Of a DNA stretch of 64,000 nucleotides, positions 45,902 to 55,004 are shown in pieces (position 1 is the stretch's first letter; each line of letters begins with the position of its first letter). Both the position numbers and the translations under genes were made by a program. The DNA comes from Mucilaginibacter terrae (GTDB lineage Bacteria; Bacteroidota; Bacteroidia; Sphingobacteriales; Sphingobacteriaceae): NCBI RefSeq assembly GCF_031951985.1, contig NZ_JAVLVU010000001.1:2604001-2668000 (forward strand), written 5' to 3'. A model generated the notes under the pieces. It had not been told where the DNA came from. It ran no database searches and saw nothing but the letters and a program-made list of their open reading frames with translations.

Positions 45902-47536
45902 ATGTATACAGCAAGGCTCGGGATTTTATGGCTTTTATGCGTGGCGGTTTTTTCGGCATGCCGGTCGGCTGATGATACCTCACGCAAAACCATATTCAAC
46001 ATTAACCTTGATCAGGGACTTACGTCTTTAGACCCGGCCTTTGCCCGTAACCAAAACGCGCTTTGGATAGATAACCAGATATATAATGGCTTGGTACAAA
46101 TTGACGACAGCCTGCATATCAAACCCTGCATAGCCAAAAGCTGGGCACTATCGCCCGATGGCCTCACCTACACCTTCCATTTGCGCAACGATGTATACTT
46201 TCACAACGATGAACAATTTACAGGCAGCAAAGGACGCATAGCAACTGCGGCCGATTTTGCGTACAGTTTCGGCAGGCTCATCGACCCTAAAGTGGCATCG
46301 TCAGGCTCTTGGATATTCAGTGACAAGGTGAGTGGTAAAGATGCCTTTGCTGCCCTTAATGATACTACGTTTCAAATCAAATTAAAGCAGCCCTTTCCGC
46401 CGTTAATGAGTTTGCTTACTGCGCAATACTGTTCGGTAGTACCACGCGAGGTAGTGGAGCATTATGGTAAAGATTTTCGGAGCCACCCGGTGGGCACGGG
46501 ACCGTTTAAGTTTAAGTACTGGAAAGAGGGCGAGGTAATGGCCCTGCTTAAAAACGAAAACTACTGGGAACGCGATAAACAAGGGAACCGTTTACCGCAT
46601 TTGGATGCTGTTAAAGCCACATTCATCAGTGATAAGCAAACCGCGTTTATGGAGTTTATAAAACAAAAGCTCGATTTTTTTAACGGCATTGATGGCAGCT
46701 ACCGCGATGATATACTCACCAAAAGCGGCCGCATCACTCATAAGTACCAAGGTAAATTTAAACTGCATGTATCGCCAACCCTTAATACCGAATACTTAGG
46801 TATACTGGTTGATACCAGCCTCTCCATAGTTAAAAACTCCCCCCTGCGGATGCTGAAAGTGAGGCAGGCCATCAATTATGCCATTAACAAACCCCGCATG
46901 ATCAAATACCTGCGTAACAGTTGTGGTGCGCCGGGCTATGCCGGGTTTATTCCGCAGGGTATGCCGGGGTTTGACACCAGCGCGGTACGCGGCTATCATT
47001 ACAATCCCGAAAAAGCCAAGCGTTTATTGACTGAAGCAGGTTTCCCCCAAGGCAAAAACCTGCCCGAAATTATACTGAGCACCACCACCAGCTACCGCGA
47101 CCTCATTGAATACATACAGGGCGAACTGCAACAAATAGGCATACGTACGCGTGTAGAACTGGTGCAGGGAGCGAGCCTGCGCGAACTGATTGCCAAAAAT
47201 GGTGTAAACTTTTTCCGTGCCTCATGGATAGCCGATTATGCCGATGGCGAAAATTATCTGTCGGTTTTTTACAGTAAAAACAAAATACCTTTTGGGCCAA
47301 ATTACACCGGTTTTCACAATAAACAGTTTGATGCCTTGTTTGAGCAAGCTTACCATGTAACTGATGATGCCCGACGTTTTAAGCTTTACCAGCAAATGGA
47401 TAACATGGTTATGCAGCAAGCCCCGGTTGTGATTTTATATTACGACAAACTGGTGAACATGTACCAAAACAACATCAGCGGCTATCATTTAAACGCGCAG
47501 AATTTGCTGGTGCTGAAGGATGTGAGGAAGAAGTAA
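45902..47536 (+). CDS. ABC transporter substrate-binding lipoprotein (peptide/SBP family 5)
   Basis: A 544-residue exported lipoprotein with a lipobox FSACRS. It shows the family-5 binding-protein pattern: LDPAFARNQNALWIDNQIYNGLV, LAKSWALSPDGLTYTFHLRNDVYFHNDE, HPVGTGPFKFKYWKEG, and VRQAINYAINKPRMIKYL. This would bind oligopeptides or similar molecules. No matching permease or ATPase genes are in the window; the next gene is a YfcC carrier 28 bp downstream, so the partnership is unclear. Confidence 0.88.
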   Translation: MYTARLGILWLLCVAVFSACRSADDTSRKTIFNINLDQGLTSLDPAFARNQNALWIDNQIYNGLVQIDDSLHIKPCIAKSWALSPDGLTYTFHLRNDVYFHNDEQFTGSKGRIATAADFAYSFGRLIDPKVASSGSWIFSDKVSGKDAFAALNDTTFQIKLKQPFPPLMSLLTAQYCSVVPREVVEHYGKDFRSHPVGTGPFKFKYWKEGEVMALLKNENYWERDKQGNRLPHLDAVKATFISDKQTAFMEFIKQKLDFFNGIDGSYRDDILTKSGRITHKYQGKFKLHVSPTLNTEYLGILVDTSLSIVKNSPLRMLKVRQAINYAINKPRMIKYLRNSCGAPGYAGFIPQGMPGFDTSAVRGYHYNPEKAKRLLTEAGFPQGKNLPEIILSTTTSYRDLIEYIQGELQQIGIRTRVELVQGASLRELIAKNGVNFFRASWIADYADGENYLSVFYSKNKIPFGPNYTGFHNKQFDALFEQAYHVTDDARRFKLYQQMDNMVMQQAPVVILYYDKLVNMYQNNISGYHLNAQNLLVLKDVRKK

Positions 47537-47563
47537 GATAAAGTATATACCCAATAAAAGACT

Positions 47564-49060
47564 ATGCCTTCCCTCAAAAAAATACCGCACCCCTTAGCTA
47601 TCTTAATGCTGGTTATTATACTGGCTGCTGTGGCTACATGGCTGGTACCTGCCGGTAAGTTTAACACACTGAGTTATGCCGGTAAAACCTTTACACTAAA
47701 TAAGGGTGATACCGAGGTAACTCTCCCTGCTACGCAAAAAACGTTAGACAGCCTGCACATCAGTGCCCCGCTTACCGCGTTTGAGCAGGGCACCATCCGT
47801 AAGCCGGTATCGGTGCCGGGCACTTATCATAGGCTGCCGCAAAACGCCAAAAGTGTGCTGAGCGTTATTGAAGCGCCTATACAAGGTATTTATGATACCA
47901 TTGATATCATACTGTTTATATTGCTTATTGGTGGTTTTATTGAGGTTTTTAATGCTACCGGAGCGCTGGAAGCTGGTTTAAAAAGCCTCTCGGCCAAAAT
48001 GCAGGAGCGCGAAGGGTGGTTAATTATCATACTCACTTTCCTGCTTACCTTTGGCGGGGCATCTTATGGTATGGCCGAAGAAGGTTTTGCCTTTTACCCC
48101 GTACTGGTGCCGTTGTTTTTGGCGGCAGGGTATGATTTGCTGGTGCCCGTGGCCGTTATATTTGGCGGCACGCAACTGGGTACGCTTTCCTCGTTCTCCA
48201 ATCCGTTCTCAACCATTATCGCTTCCAATGCCTGCGGCATCAGCTGGACGGATGGTTTGAACGGCCGGCTCATTATGTTTGTATTGTCTACCGCTATTTA
48301 TGTTTTCTACCTGTTCCGTTATGCGCAAAAGGTGAGGCTTAATCCATCGGCGTCGCTGGTGTACAGGTTTGATGGCGCGGTGCAAAGTCCGTTCCCGTCA
48401 TTTGATAAAAATGCTGCGGTAAGCAAGCTATCAACTAAAAGTATAATGCTGCTGATAATTTTCTTTTTGGCTTTCGCCGTAATGATAACCGGTGTAGTGA
48501 AATTTCATTGGTGGTTGTTAGAAATGTCGGCCGTGTTTATTGTGGCTGCGGTAATTATAGGACTAATTCAGCGTATGGAGCAAAAAGCTTTTATCGGTAC
48601 GTTTATTAAAGGTGCCGAAGGTTTGCTGAGCGTAGCCTTTATTATTGGCGCGGCGCGCGGTGTAACCACCATTTTAGATGGCGGCAGCATTAGCGATACT
48701 ATTGTTTACGAAGCCTCGCAATTCATCAGCGGAATGCCGCAGGGTGTATTTATTGTATTGCTGCTGATGGTGTATTGTTTTTTTACCCTGTTTATCTCCA
48801 GTTCATCGGGTATGGCGGTAGTAACCATGCCCATCATAGGCGGATTGGCCGCCGCCGCCCACGTTCCAGGCCGCGAAATTGTGAACAGCTACCTGTTTGG
48901 TATGGGTATTATGGGTTTTTTAACGCCTACTGGTTTGCTTTTACCCTCGCTTGCGCTGGTGGGCATCAGTATAAAAGCATGGATTAAATTTATATGGCCG
49001 GTGCTGGCCATATTGTTTTTGCTTTGTGCAACCTTTTTAATTATTGGCGTACAGCTTTAG
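47564..49060 (+). CDS. YfcC-family transporter (C4-dicarboxylate anaerobic carrier-like)
   Basis: A 498-residue membrane protein with about twelve hydrophobic segments. The start PHPLAILMLVIILAAVATWLVPAGKF, the SYGMAEEGFAFYPVLVPL loop, FGGTQLGTLSSFSNPF and FISSSSGMAVVTMP fit the YfcC/DcuC-like carrier family. The substrate is unknown; relatives carry dicarboxylates, amino acids or peptides. It follows the family-5 binding lipoprotein by 28 bp and may be cotranscribed with it. Confidence 0.88.
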   Translation: MPSLKKIPHPLAILMLVIILAAVATWLVPAGKFNTLSYAGKTFTLNKGDTEVTLPATQKTLDSLHISAPLTAFEQGTIRKPVSVPGTYHRLPQNAKSVLSVIEAPIQGIYDTIDIILFILLIGGFIEVFNATGALEAGLKSLSAKMQEREGWLIIILTFLLTFGGASYGMAEEGFAFYPVLVPLFLAAGYDLLVPVAVIFGGTQLGTLSSFSNPFSTIIASNACGISWTDGLNGRLIMFVLSTAIYVFYLFRYAQKVRLNPSASLVYRFDGAVQSPFPSFDKNAAVSKLSTKSIMLLIIFFLAFAVMITGVVKFHWWLLEMSAVFIVAAVIIGLIQRMEQKAFIGTFIKGAEGLLSVAFIIGAARGVTTILDGGSISDTIVYEASQFISGMPQGVFIVLLLMVYCFFTLFISSSSGMAVVTMPIIGGLAAAAHVPGREIVNSYLFGMGIMGFLTPTGLLLPSLALVGISIKAWIKFIWPVLAILFLLCATFLIIGVQL

Positions 49061-49743
49061 GTTTTGCGTTGAGCCGCCGCCCTGATGTCTTTTACTTCCA
49101 GGGTGTCTTTAGGGTAACCGTAAGCCGTAGCGTTAATCATGCCCAGCCCCAGTTCGGCTAACGAACCAACCATACCCGGCGCTACAATCCTAAAAACAGG
49201 AAACAGCCAGGCTATATATTTATAAAAACTCAGGGTGTTTTTTAACCCCGGTGTAGTTTTTAAAAAGCCGGGACGAAAGTTATACACTTTTTTAAATTGA
49301 AGCAGTTTTAAATCATTCTCAACTTTACCCTTTACGCGCGCCCAATTGCTGCTGCCGTTTGCGTTGGTTCCGGCACCCGATATATAGCTGAAAGTCATGT
49401 CGGCATTCAGGCGGCTCAAGGTTTCGGCCACGTGCATGGTAAGTTCGTAGGTTGTTTTGTAGTATTCCTCTTTACTTATACCAACCGATGATATGCCGAG
49501 ACAAAAGAAGCAGGCATTATAACCGATCAGCTTATTTTCAACAGCGCTTAAATCGTGCAGGTTGGCGTGTATAACCTCCGTAACTTTAGGGTGAACAAAG
49601 CCGCTTGGCTTGCGGTTAAGCAGCAAAACCTTTTCAACCAACGGCGATTGCAGGCATTCGTGCAAAACGCCTTCGCCTACCATGCCGGTAGCGCCTGTTA
49701 ATATTACCTTTAGTGTGGGGGCCAAGTTCGAATCCATAATCAT
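49057..49743 (-). CDS. NAD(P)-dependent epimerase/dehydratase-family protein
   Basis: A 228-residue atypical short-chain dehydrogenase-like protein with the nucleotide-binding loop GATGMVGEGVLHECL. Similar proteins are annotated as NAD-dependent epimerases of unknown substrate. The catalytic Tyr-x3-Lys is not obvious from the sequence (FSYISGAGTNANGSS lies near its place). It converges with, and overlaps by 4 bp, the YfcC gene. Confidence 0.8.
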   Translation of the reverse strand: MIMDSNLAPTLKVILTGATGMVGEGVLHECLQSPLVEKVLLLNRKPSGFVHPKVTEVIHANLHDLSAVENKLIGYNACFFCLGISSVGISKEEYYKTTYELTMHVAETLSRLNADMTFSYISGAGTNANGSSNWARVKGKVENDLKLLQFKKVYNFRPGFLKTTPGLKNTLSFYKYIAWLFPVFRIVAPGMVGSLAELGLGMINATAYGYPKDTLEVKDIRAAAQRKT

Positions 49744-49890
49744 TAAAGTACATTATAACACCGTTGTTTGTTTTGTGCCCATTGTCAGCCTTACTTCAAT
49801 TCTTCGTTCAACATTAATTAAAAGGTTAATGATGACGGTCGTCACTTTTTGAATGGTGATAAATGCTCAATTTTATATCACATCAGTAAA

Positions 49891-49949
49891 TAGTACCACT
49901 GGTGCTTTATTTAGTACCAGTGTTTATGGCAATTCGCTATTTATCTTTG
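49891..49949 (+). promoter_or_regulatory. Promoter and paired direct repeats in front of the AraC gene
   Basis: TAGTACCA occurs at 49891-49898 and 49912-49919, 21 bp apart, which is two helical turns as in AraC half-sites. A perfect dyad CACTGGT-12-ACCAGTG (49897-49922) overlaps the same region. The -7 TATCTTTG is at 49942-49949, so the second repeat would overlap the -33, and the leader is only about three to five bases. Confidence 0.6.
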
Positions 49950-49956
49950 TAATACC

Positions 49957-50859
49957 ATGAAGCAAGAGATTCCAGTTTACGATATATGTACCCTGTCTGA
50001 ATTTAAACAGGAGGATATCCTCATCAGTAGGTTTGCGCCGTATTTGCAGCGCCATCAAAACCTGCATCTTGCACATAAGCATACCTTTTACCATTTGGTA
50101 CTTTTTACCAAAGGTGGCGGCACACACGCTATCGACTTTGAGCAGTTTGAGGTTAAGCCCGGCCAAATTTATTTTATGGTACCCGGCCAGGTGCACAGCT
50201 GGAGTTTTGAAGGAGAAGTGGATGGCTATGTGATCAATTTTTCGGTGCCGTTTTTTAATTCGTTTTTGTTGAAGGCCGATTACCTGGAACAGTTCTCGTT
50301 TTTTAGCGGAAACATAAGCGATGCGGTAGTTAATCTGCCCCAATATTTACAACCCGAAATCATTAACCTGTTTGAACAACTGGTTGCCGAAAGTGAAACC
50401 CTGCAACGTTTAGGGTTAGATATGGTGCGTTCACTGCTCTTACAGGCATTCATTAAAATTGGCCGACTGGGTTTTGAGCAGCAGGGCAAAAACATCAACC
50501 CATATAACTATACCTTATTGCGCAACTTTCAAAAACTGATAGAAAAGCATTACAAAACCCTGCGTTTGCCTAAAGATTATGCCGAGTTACTTTACATCAC
50601 CCCAAACCATTTGAATGCGCTTTGTAAAGACGCTTTGGATGTTTCGGCAGGGGAAGTGATACGTAACCGGATTGCGTTGGAAGCCAAACGCCTGCTGGTT
50701 AACCTGCAGCTTAGCGTATCGGAAATTGCCGCGCAGTTAAGTTTTGAAGATAACTCATATTTCACCAAGTTTTTTAAAAAGCAAACCGGCCTAACCCCTG
50801 AAGCTTTCAGGAAAGAGGCCATAAAAAATACCCAACATGAAAACATTAAGCTTAGATAA
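49957..50859 (+). CDS. AraC-family transcriptional regulator with cupin-like domain
   Basis: A 300-residue regulator. The N terminus forms a cupin-like ligand domain (HKHTFYHLVLFTKGGGTHAIDF, PGQIYFMVPGQVHSW). The C terminus has two helix-turn-helix motifs, YAELLYITPNHLNALCKDALDVSAGEVI and LSVSEIAAQLSFEDNSYFTKFFKKQTGLTPEAFR, the standard AraC pair. Direct repeats in its own promoter suggest autoregulation. Its 3' end overlaps the DUF983 gene, a probable target or operon partner. Confidence 0.92.
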   Translation: MKQEIPVYDICTLSEFKQEDILISRFAPYLQRHQNLHLAHKHTFYHLVLFTKGGGTHAIDFEQFEVKPGQIYFMVPGQVHSWSFEGEVDGYVINFSVPFFNSFLLKADYLEQFSFFSGNISDAVVNLPQYLQPEIINLFEQLVAESETLQRLGLDMVRSLLLQAFIKIGRLGFEQQGKNINPYNYTLLRNFQKLIEKHYKTLRLPKDYAELLYITPNHLNALCKDALDVSAGEVIRNRIALEAKRLLVNLQLSVSEIAAQLSFEDNSYFTKFFKKQTGLTPEAFRKEAIKNTQHENIKLR

Positions 50860-51259
50860 AACCGCCATGGCCTACCCATCTGAATTTAAAAGTGCCTTAC
50901 AATGCAAATGCCCTAAATGCCGCACCGGTAATATGTTTGCCGGTAAAGCGTACCAATTTGGCGGACAAACCATGCACGAAGACTGCCCGCACTGCGGTTT
51001 TCATTTTGAGATAGAGCCGGGCTATTTTTATGTGGCCATGTTTGTAAGCTATGCCATGAATGTGGCCGAAATGGTTACCCTGGCCGTAGCTACTTACATA
51101 TTAACCGGCAACATGGAATCGCCTTGGTTATACATTAGTATTTTATTAGGCGTAGCCTTTTTATTGTGGCCGTTTAACTTCAGGTATTCAAGAGTTATCC
51201 TGCTTTACTGGTTAACTCCGGGCCTGCACTTTGACCCAAGCCGTGTTGGCAAAAGTTAA
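50837..51259 (+). CDS. DUF983 zinc-ribbon membrane protein
   Basis: A 140-residue protein with an N-terminal zinc ribbon (LQCKCPKCRTGNMF and DCPHCGFHF) and two or three hydrophobic helices. This architecture is DUF983, of unknown function. It overlaps the AraC-family gene by 23 bp, with an alternative internal start at MAYPSEF (50867), which would remove the overlap. Cotranscription is likely. Confidence 0.85.
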   Translation: MKTLSLDKTAMAYPSEFKSALQCKCPKCRTGNMFAGKAYQFGGQTMHEDCPHCGFHFEIEPGYFYVAMFVSYAMNVAEMVTLAVATYILTGNMESPWLYISILLGVAFLLWPFNFRYSRVILLYWLTPGLHFDPSRVGKS

Positions 51260-51268
51260 GGGATTATA

Positions 51269-52570
51269 TTAAAACAAGCCGAACTTATCCATCGTCCAGT
51301 TACTTAAATATTTGTAAATGGATGGTGGCACCTCATGGGCTAAGTCGGGGTATACAAACAGTTTGTATTTAACCTTTATATTGTTGAGCATAGCCTGTAC
51401 GTTGGCCGGCGGGGCCAGGTTATCCAACAAACCCATCCCTATAAGTGCCGGGCACTTCATCTTGTCCGAAAAGTTTTTAAGGTCAAAATAATCGAGGTTG
51501 TATAAGAGGGTGTTCAAGGCAATGCCTCTTCTGCGACCATACTCTGTAAAGCTTTTCATGGGCCACTCCTTGCTGCCTACCGATGCCCGGTAATCACAAA
51601 ATACCGGGTTGTTCGATGAGCATAGTTTAACCCTTTGATCTAATGCCGCAAGTGCGATAGACAAATAGCCGCCCATACTGGCACCCGATACCAATACCTG
51701 GGTGGAATCAAGGTCTTTACGGGTTTGAATATAATCAATAGCCCGTATGCAATCCATCAGCGCCCCCTTGAAAACGTATTTATTGCGGTTCTCTACATCA
51801 GTGGTTACATAGGCTTCGGTGGTGGTATGTATCACATCCTTACTGTTGCCATGCCCGCGTACGTTGAAAGATAGTACAGCCATTTGCGGCGAACCATAAA
51901 TAGGTTTTACTCCCTCGCCGCCATAGCCCGGCAAAATTACCCATACCGGGAATTTCTCTTTAGGCTTGCGGTCTTTAGGCAGGGTAAGCCAGCCACGCAC
52001 GGTAATATTGCCGATGGATTTCATTTCAACCAAATAAACGTTGGTATTTTTCTTGTCCGAATCGGGTTGGGCGGTTATTTTATAGTTAGGCGCAATTTTG
52101 GCTAATTCATCTTTGGCCTTATCCCAAAAGGCATCAAAATCGGCCGGTTTGTTACTGGCACTCCGTATGCGCTTAGGGTCGATGCCTATTACACGGCGAA
52201 TGGTATCATCATACTCACTGGTATTAAGCATAATGTTAACCTTATAAAACCCCGGCGATTGTGTAGGAATGCTCAAAGCATATTTACCGCTGCTCTTTTT
52301 ACGCATGTTTACGCTTATGCTGCTACTACTCAATTCTTTGCCATTGGGCGAAAATATGGTATAACTAAGGCGGCCACTTTGATCGGTCTTAAGGTTATTT
52401 TTTACTTCCACCTTGTAAGCAATGCGTTCGTTATCGGTATAAATGGCTTCTTTTTTGGATGGTTTGGCATCCCATACAATCTCATCTTCCTGGGCAAAGG
52501 CAAGTGTGCTGAATAACAATAGTCCGGCAAACAGGCATCGGGATAAAAATGTAGATAGATGGGGTAGCAT
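51269..52570 (-). CDS. AXE1-family acetyl-esterase, copy A (last gene of the envelope cluster)
   Basis: A 433-residue secreted esterase. A signal peptide ends AFA before QEDEIVWDA. Residues about 28-140 look like a beta-sandwich domain, followed by an alpha/beta hydrolase of the acetyl xylan esterase/cephalosporin deacetylase family. The likely triad is Ser298 in SGASMGG, Asp383 in GLLDNLAPP and His412 in DLAHEVPP. It should remove O-acetyl groups from a polysaccharide or similar substrate. A beta-barrel gene precedes it, and a similar pair lies upstream (53640-55838). Confidence 0.88.
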   Translation of the reverse strand: MLPHLSTFLSRCLFAGLLLFSTLAFAQEDEIVWDAKPSKKEAIYTDNERIAYKVEVKNNLKTDQSGRLSYTIFSPNGKELSSSSISVNMRKKSSGKYALSIPTQSPGFYKVNIMLNTSEYDDTIRRVIGIDPKRIRSASNKPADFDAFWDKAKDELAKIAPNYKITAQPDSDKKNTNVYLVEMKSIGNITVRGWLTLPKDRKPKEKFPVWVILPGYGGEGVKPIYGSPQMAVLSFNVRGHGNSKDVIHTTTEAYVTTDVENRNKYVFKGALMDCIRAIDYIQTRKDLDSTQVLVSGASMGGYLSIALAALDQRVKLCSSNNPVFCDYRASVGSKEWPMKSFTEYGRRRGIALNTLLYNLDYFDLKNFSDKMKCPALIGMGLLDNLAPPANVQAMLNNIKVKYKLFVYPDLAHEVPPSIYKYLSNWTMDKFGLF

Positions 52571-52635
52571 ATAATTTTTCTTAGTTTAAAACGCCAAATT
52601 GTTCACTTCACCTGCTCAGGCTGATGAATACTTAT

Positions 52636-53478
52636 TTAGAATTTTTTTGAAACCGATAAAGCAACATTTGTGCCTACACCAGTATTGCGGCCAAACAGAA
52701 ACTGGTTTACGGTTGCAAAAAACGACAAATCGCGGTTAAGCAAATAGCCATAGCTTAATGAGGCCTGGTGGTAAGCAAAATCACGGTTTTGTACAATGTT
52801 TACGTTAAATGCTTTATTGGTACTCGACGAAATTACGCCCGATAGACCTGCGCTAACCTGGTTATGCTCATCAATATTATAACCAATTGTACCGCTATAT
52901 CTGAATTGCTTAGGACCGGTATCCGAAAAATAAGCCCTGCCGCCTGCCTGTACGGTAAAGTAATACTTTGTGCCCGCGCCCGACATCATTACCGATAGGT
53001 CGGTCCCCGGTGCGCCCAAACCCAGCGATTGCCCCGGATAAAGCGGAACAATGGCAGTTCCTTGTACGGCTATATAGTATTTAAATTCGATGTTGGTTAG
53101 ATAGTAACGTAACCCCGCCTCCAGATCGCCAAAACCATATTGCGATATTTTAAGGTCGTTTTGTTTAATCTGGTTTAGTACGTAAGGGAGTGAAGCTACA
53201 CCCGTCCATCGGCGTGTTATACCATACTCGGCATACAGGCCAATGCTTTGCGATGCAAAATAACCGTTTCCCGGATAGCTGCGCTTTTTACCTGTTGAAT
53301 CCCACGCGCTGTTAGCGCGGAAATAACTAACCGATAATGAGGTAAGTAATTTGCCTTTACGCACCGGCCAGCCACCGGCATGTGCCTTTGGTGTGAAAAG
53401 GGTAAACACAGTAATAGCTGCTGTAAAGCATACTATTAGTTTTGCAGGAAGAGGTGTTTTATGTAGCAATGCAAGCAT
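52636..53478 (-). CDS. Outer-membrane beta-barrel protein, copy A
   Basis: A 280-residue protein with a signal peptide ending AHA before GGWPVRKGK. The sequence alternates hydrophobic and polar residues in many Gly/Tyr-rich strands and ends in a C-terminal Phe (SVSKKF), typical of outer-membrane barrels. The start GGWPxxKGK and overall length are shared with the 55005 barrel. Its place between the two esterase genes suggests it is a porin, an assembly scaffold, or a partner for surface-exposed acetyl-esterase. No specific family was recognised. Confidence 0.75.
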   Translation of the reverse strand: MLALLHKTPLPAKLIVCFTAAITVFTLFTPKAHAGGWPVRKGKLLTSLSVSYFRANSAWDSTGKKRSYPGNGYFASQSIGLYAEYGITRRWTGVASLPYVLNQIKQNDLKISQYGFGDLEAGLRYYLTNIEFKYYIAVQGTAIVPLYPGQSLGLGAPGTDLSVMMSGAGTKYYFTVQAGGRAYFSDTGPKQFRYSGTIGYNIDEHNQVSAGLSGVISSSTNKAFNVNIVQNRDFAYHQASLSYGYLLNRDLSFFATVNQFLFGRNTGVGTNVALSVSKKF

Positions 53479-53639
53479 TTATTTTATAAGCAAATGGTAA
53501 AAGCCGGTGCCCGTAATTATTTCCGCTAACCTTATACATTATTGCACTCCATAGGCATGCGGTGTTAAAAATACTTATTAAAACCAAGTCAGCATAAATT
53601 TGGTGTAATTAAGCATCAACCGCGATGCTTAACCCCAAA

Positions 53640-54965
53640 TTAATTAGGTGCCCGTAACGATTCTTTAAGCCACAGTAGTTGGAACATGAAATAATCAAAG
53701 TTCATCTCATGGGCTTTATCGGGCGCAACGCGGTACTCTTTTTGAACGCCTTGGGCAATTTTGTTATACATGCCAAAGCTGCAGCGCGGCGGGCAATATT
53801 CATCAAGCAAGCCTACACCCATTAGTATAGGGCATTGTATGGAGCTGATAAAATTTTGCGGGTCGTAATAATCCCACGTGGCTAAAAATCTTTCGGGCGT
53901 AAATAAACGGTGTGCTTTTATATACTCCTGGAAACGGTTAATAGGCCAGGTAGTTTTAGGGAACGAGAGGCCAATGGTATAAGCATCGTGCATATCAGCA
54001 TACAGCGGAAGCTCAAACGTACAGGCTGTAACCCGTTTATCGAGCGCGGCCAGCATAATGGCCAAGGTTGCACCCTGGCTACCGCCCAATACGGCCACAT
54101 GCTTTGTATTAAGACTCAAGTTTGGCCCCTGCGACATGATGAAATCCATACCGCGGATGCAATCCATATAAACGCCGTGGTATATGTACAAATCTTTGTT
54201 ATCAATATTGGTGACGTTATAGCGTTCGTTTTCGGGGGCAACAATATCGCGGCTCATGCCGTTTCCGCGCACATCAATGGCAAACACGGCAAAGTCGGGT
54301 TTATCGGTCTCGGGGCGCATAGGTATGTTGTAACCCGGCAGCTTGTAAATAACCGGCCAGTTGCGGCCTTCGGTAGGTATGGTTAACCAACCTCGTATAC
54401 GAACATTATTCCACGAACGCATTTCAACTTTGTAAGTGCGCACGTATTTATCTTTCGAGGTTACTTCGGATATTTTGTAATCGGGGTTAACCTTGGCCAG
54501 CTGGTCTTTTGATTTTGCCCAAAAGTCGGCAAAGTCGGCAGGCTTGTGTAATTCGGTATGAATTCTCTCCGGGTCAACAGCTACCACACGCCTTACAGTG
54601 TCATCATAATAACTCAGGTTAAAGTTAAAATGCACCCGGTATATACCCGCTTTTTGTCCGGGAAAACGCACGCTGAAGTTTTTAGATGCATTTTTACCCA
54701 AACGCACATTGGTTGAACCCGACCAAACTTTTTTCCAGTCGTCGGTTAAAATATCGTAGCTCAATTTACCGTCCTGCCGCACGTTGTAGGTGCTTTTTAC
54801 CTTGAGTTTCCAGCTTATGGTGCTACCATCGCTATAAATGGCCGTTTTTTTACCGGGGATAGCTTCAATGGTGATCTCACCCTTCGGATCATCATCCTGC
54901 GCATGCACTGCTCCTGCAAACAGCAGGGTAAACAAGCAACTCAAAAATGTAATGATCCTTAACAT
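53640..54965 (-). CDS. AXE1-family acetyl-esterase, copy B
   Basis: A 441-residue secreted esterase closely resembling the 51269 gene. A signal peptide ends VHA before QDDDPKGE, then a beta-sandwich region (residues about 25-140), then the alpha/beta hydrolase. The likely triad is Ser296 in LGGSQGA, Asp388 in GLLDEYCPP and His419 in DKAHEMNF. Matching strings such as ITDSPILNxEK-free segments VRRVVAVDPERI show the two copies derive from duplication. It follows the first barrel gene. Confidence 0.87.
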   Translation of the reverse strand: MLRIITFLSCLFTLLFAGAVHAQDDDPKGEITIEAIPGKKTAIYSDGSTISWKLKVKSTYNVRQDGKLSYDILTDDWKKVWSGSTNVRLGKNASKNFSVRFPGQKAGIYRVHFNFNLSYYDDTVRRVVAVDPERIHTELHKPADFADFWAKSKDQLAKVNPDYKISEVTSKDKYVRTYKVEMRSWNNVRIRGWLTIPTEGRNWPVIYKLPGYNIPMRPETDKPDFAVFAIDVRGNGMSRDIVAPENERYNVTNIDNKDLYIYHGVYMDCIRGMDFIMSQGPNLSLNTKHVAVLGGSQGATLAIMLAALDKRVTACTFELPLYADMHDAYTIGLSFPKTTWPINRFQEYIKAHRLFTPERFLATWDYYDPQNFISSIQCPILMGVGLLDEYCPPRCSFGMYNKIAQGVQKEYRVAPDKAHEMNFDYFMFQLLWLKESLRAPN

Positions 54966-55004
54966 GGTGTATCTTCCTTATCTCGATTTTGTAATAATAT
55001 CTAC

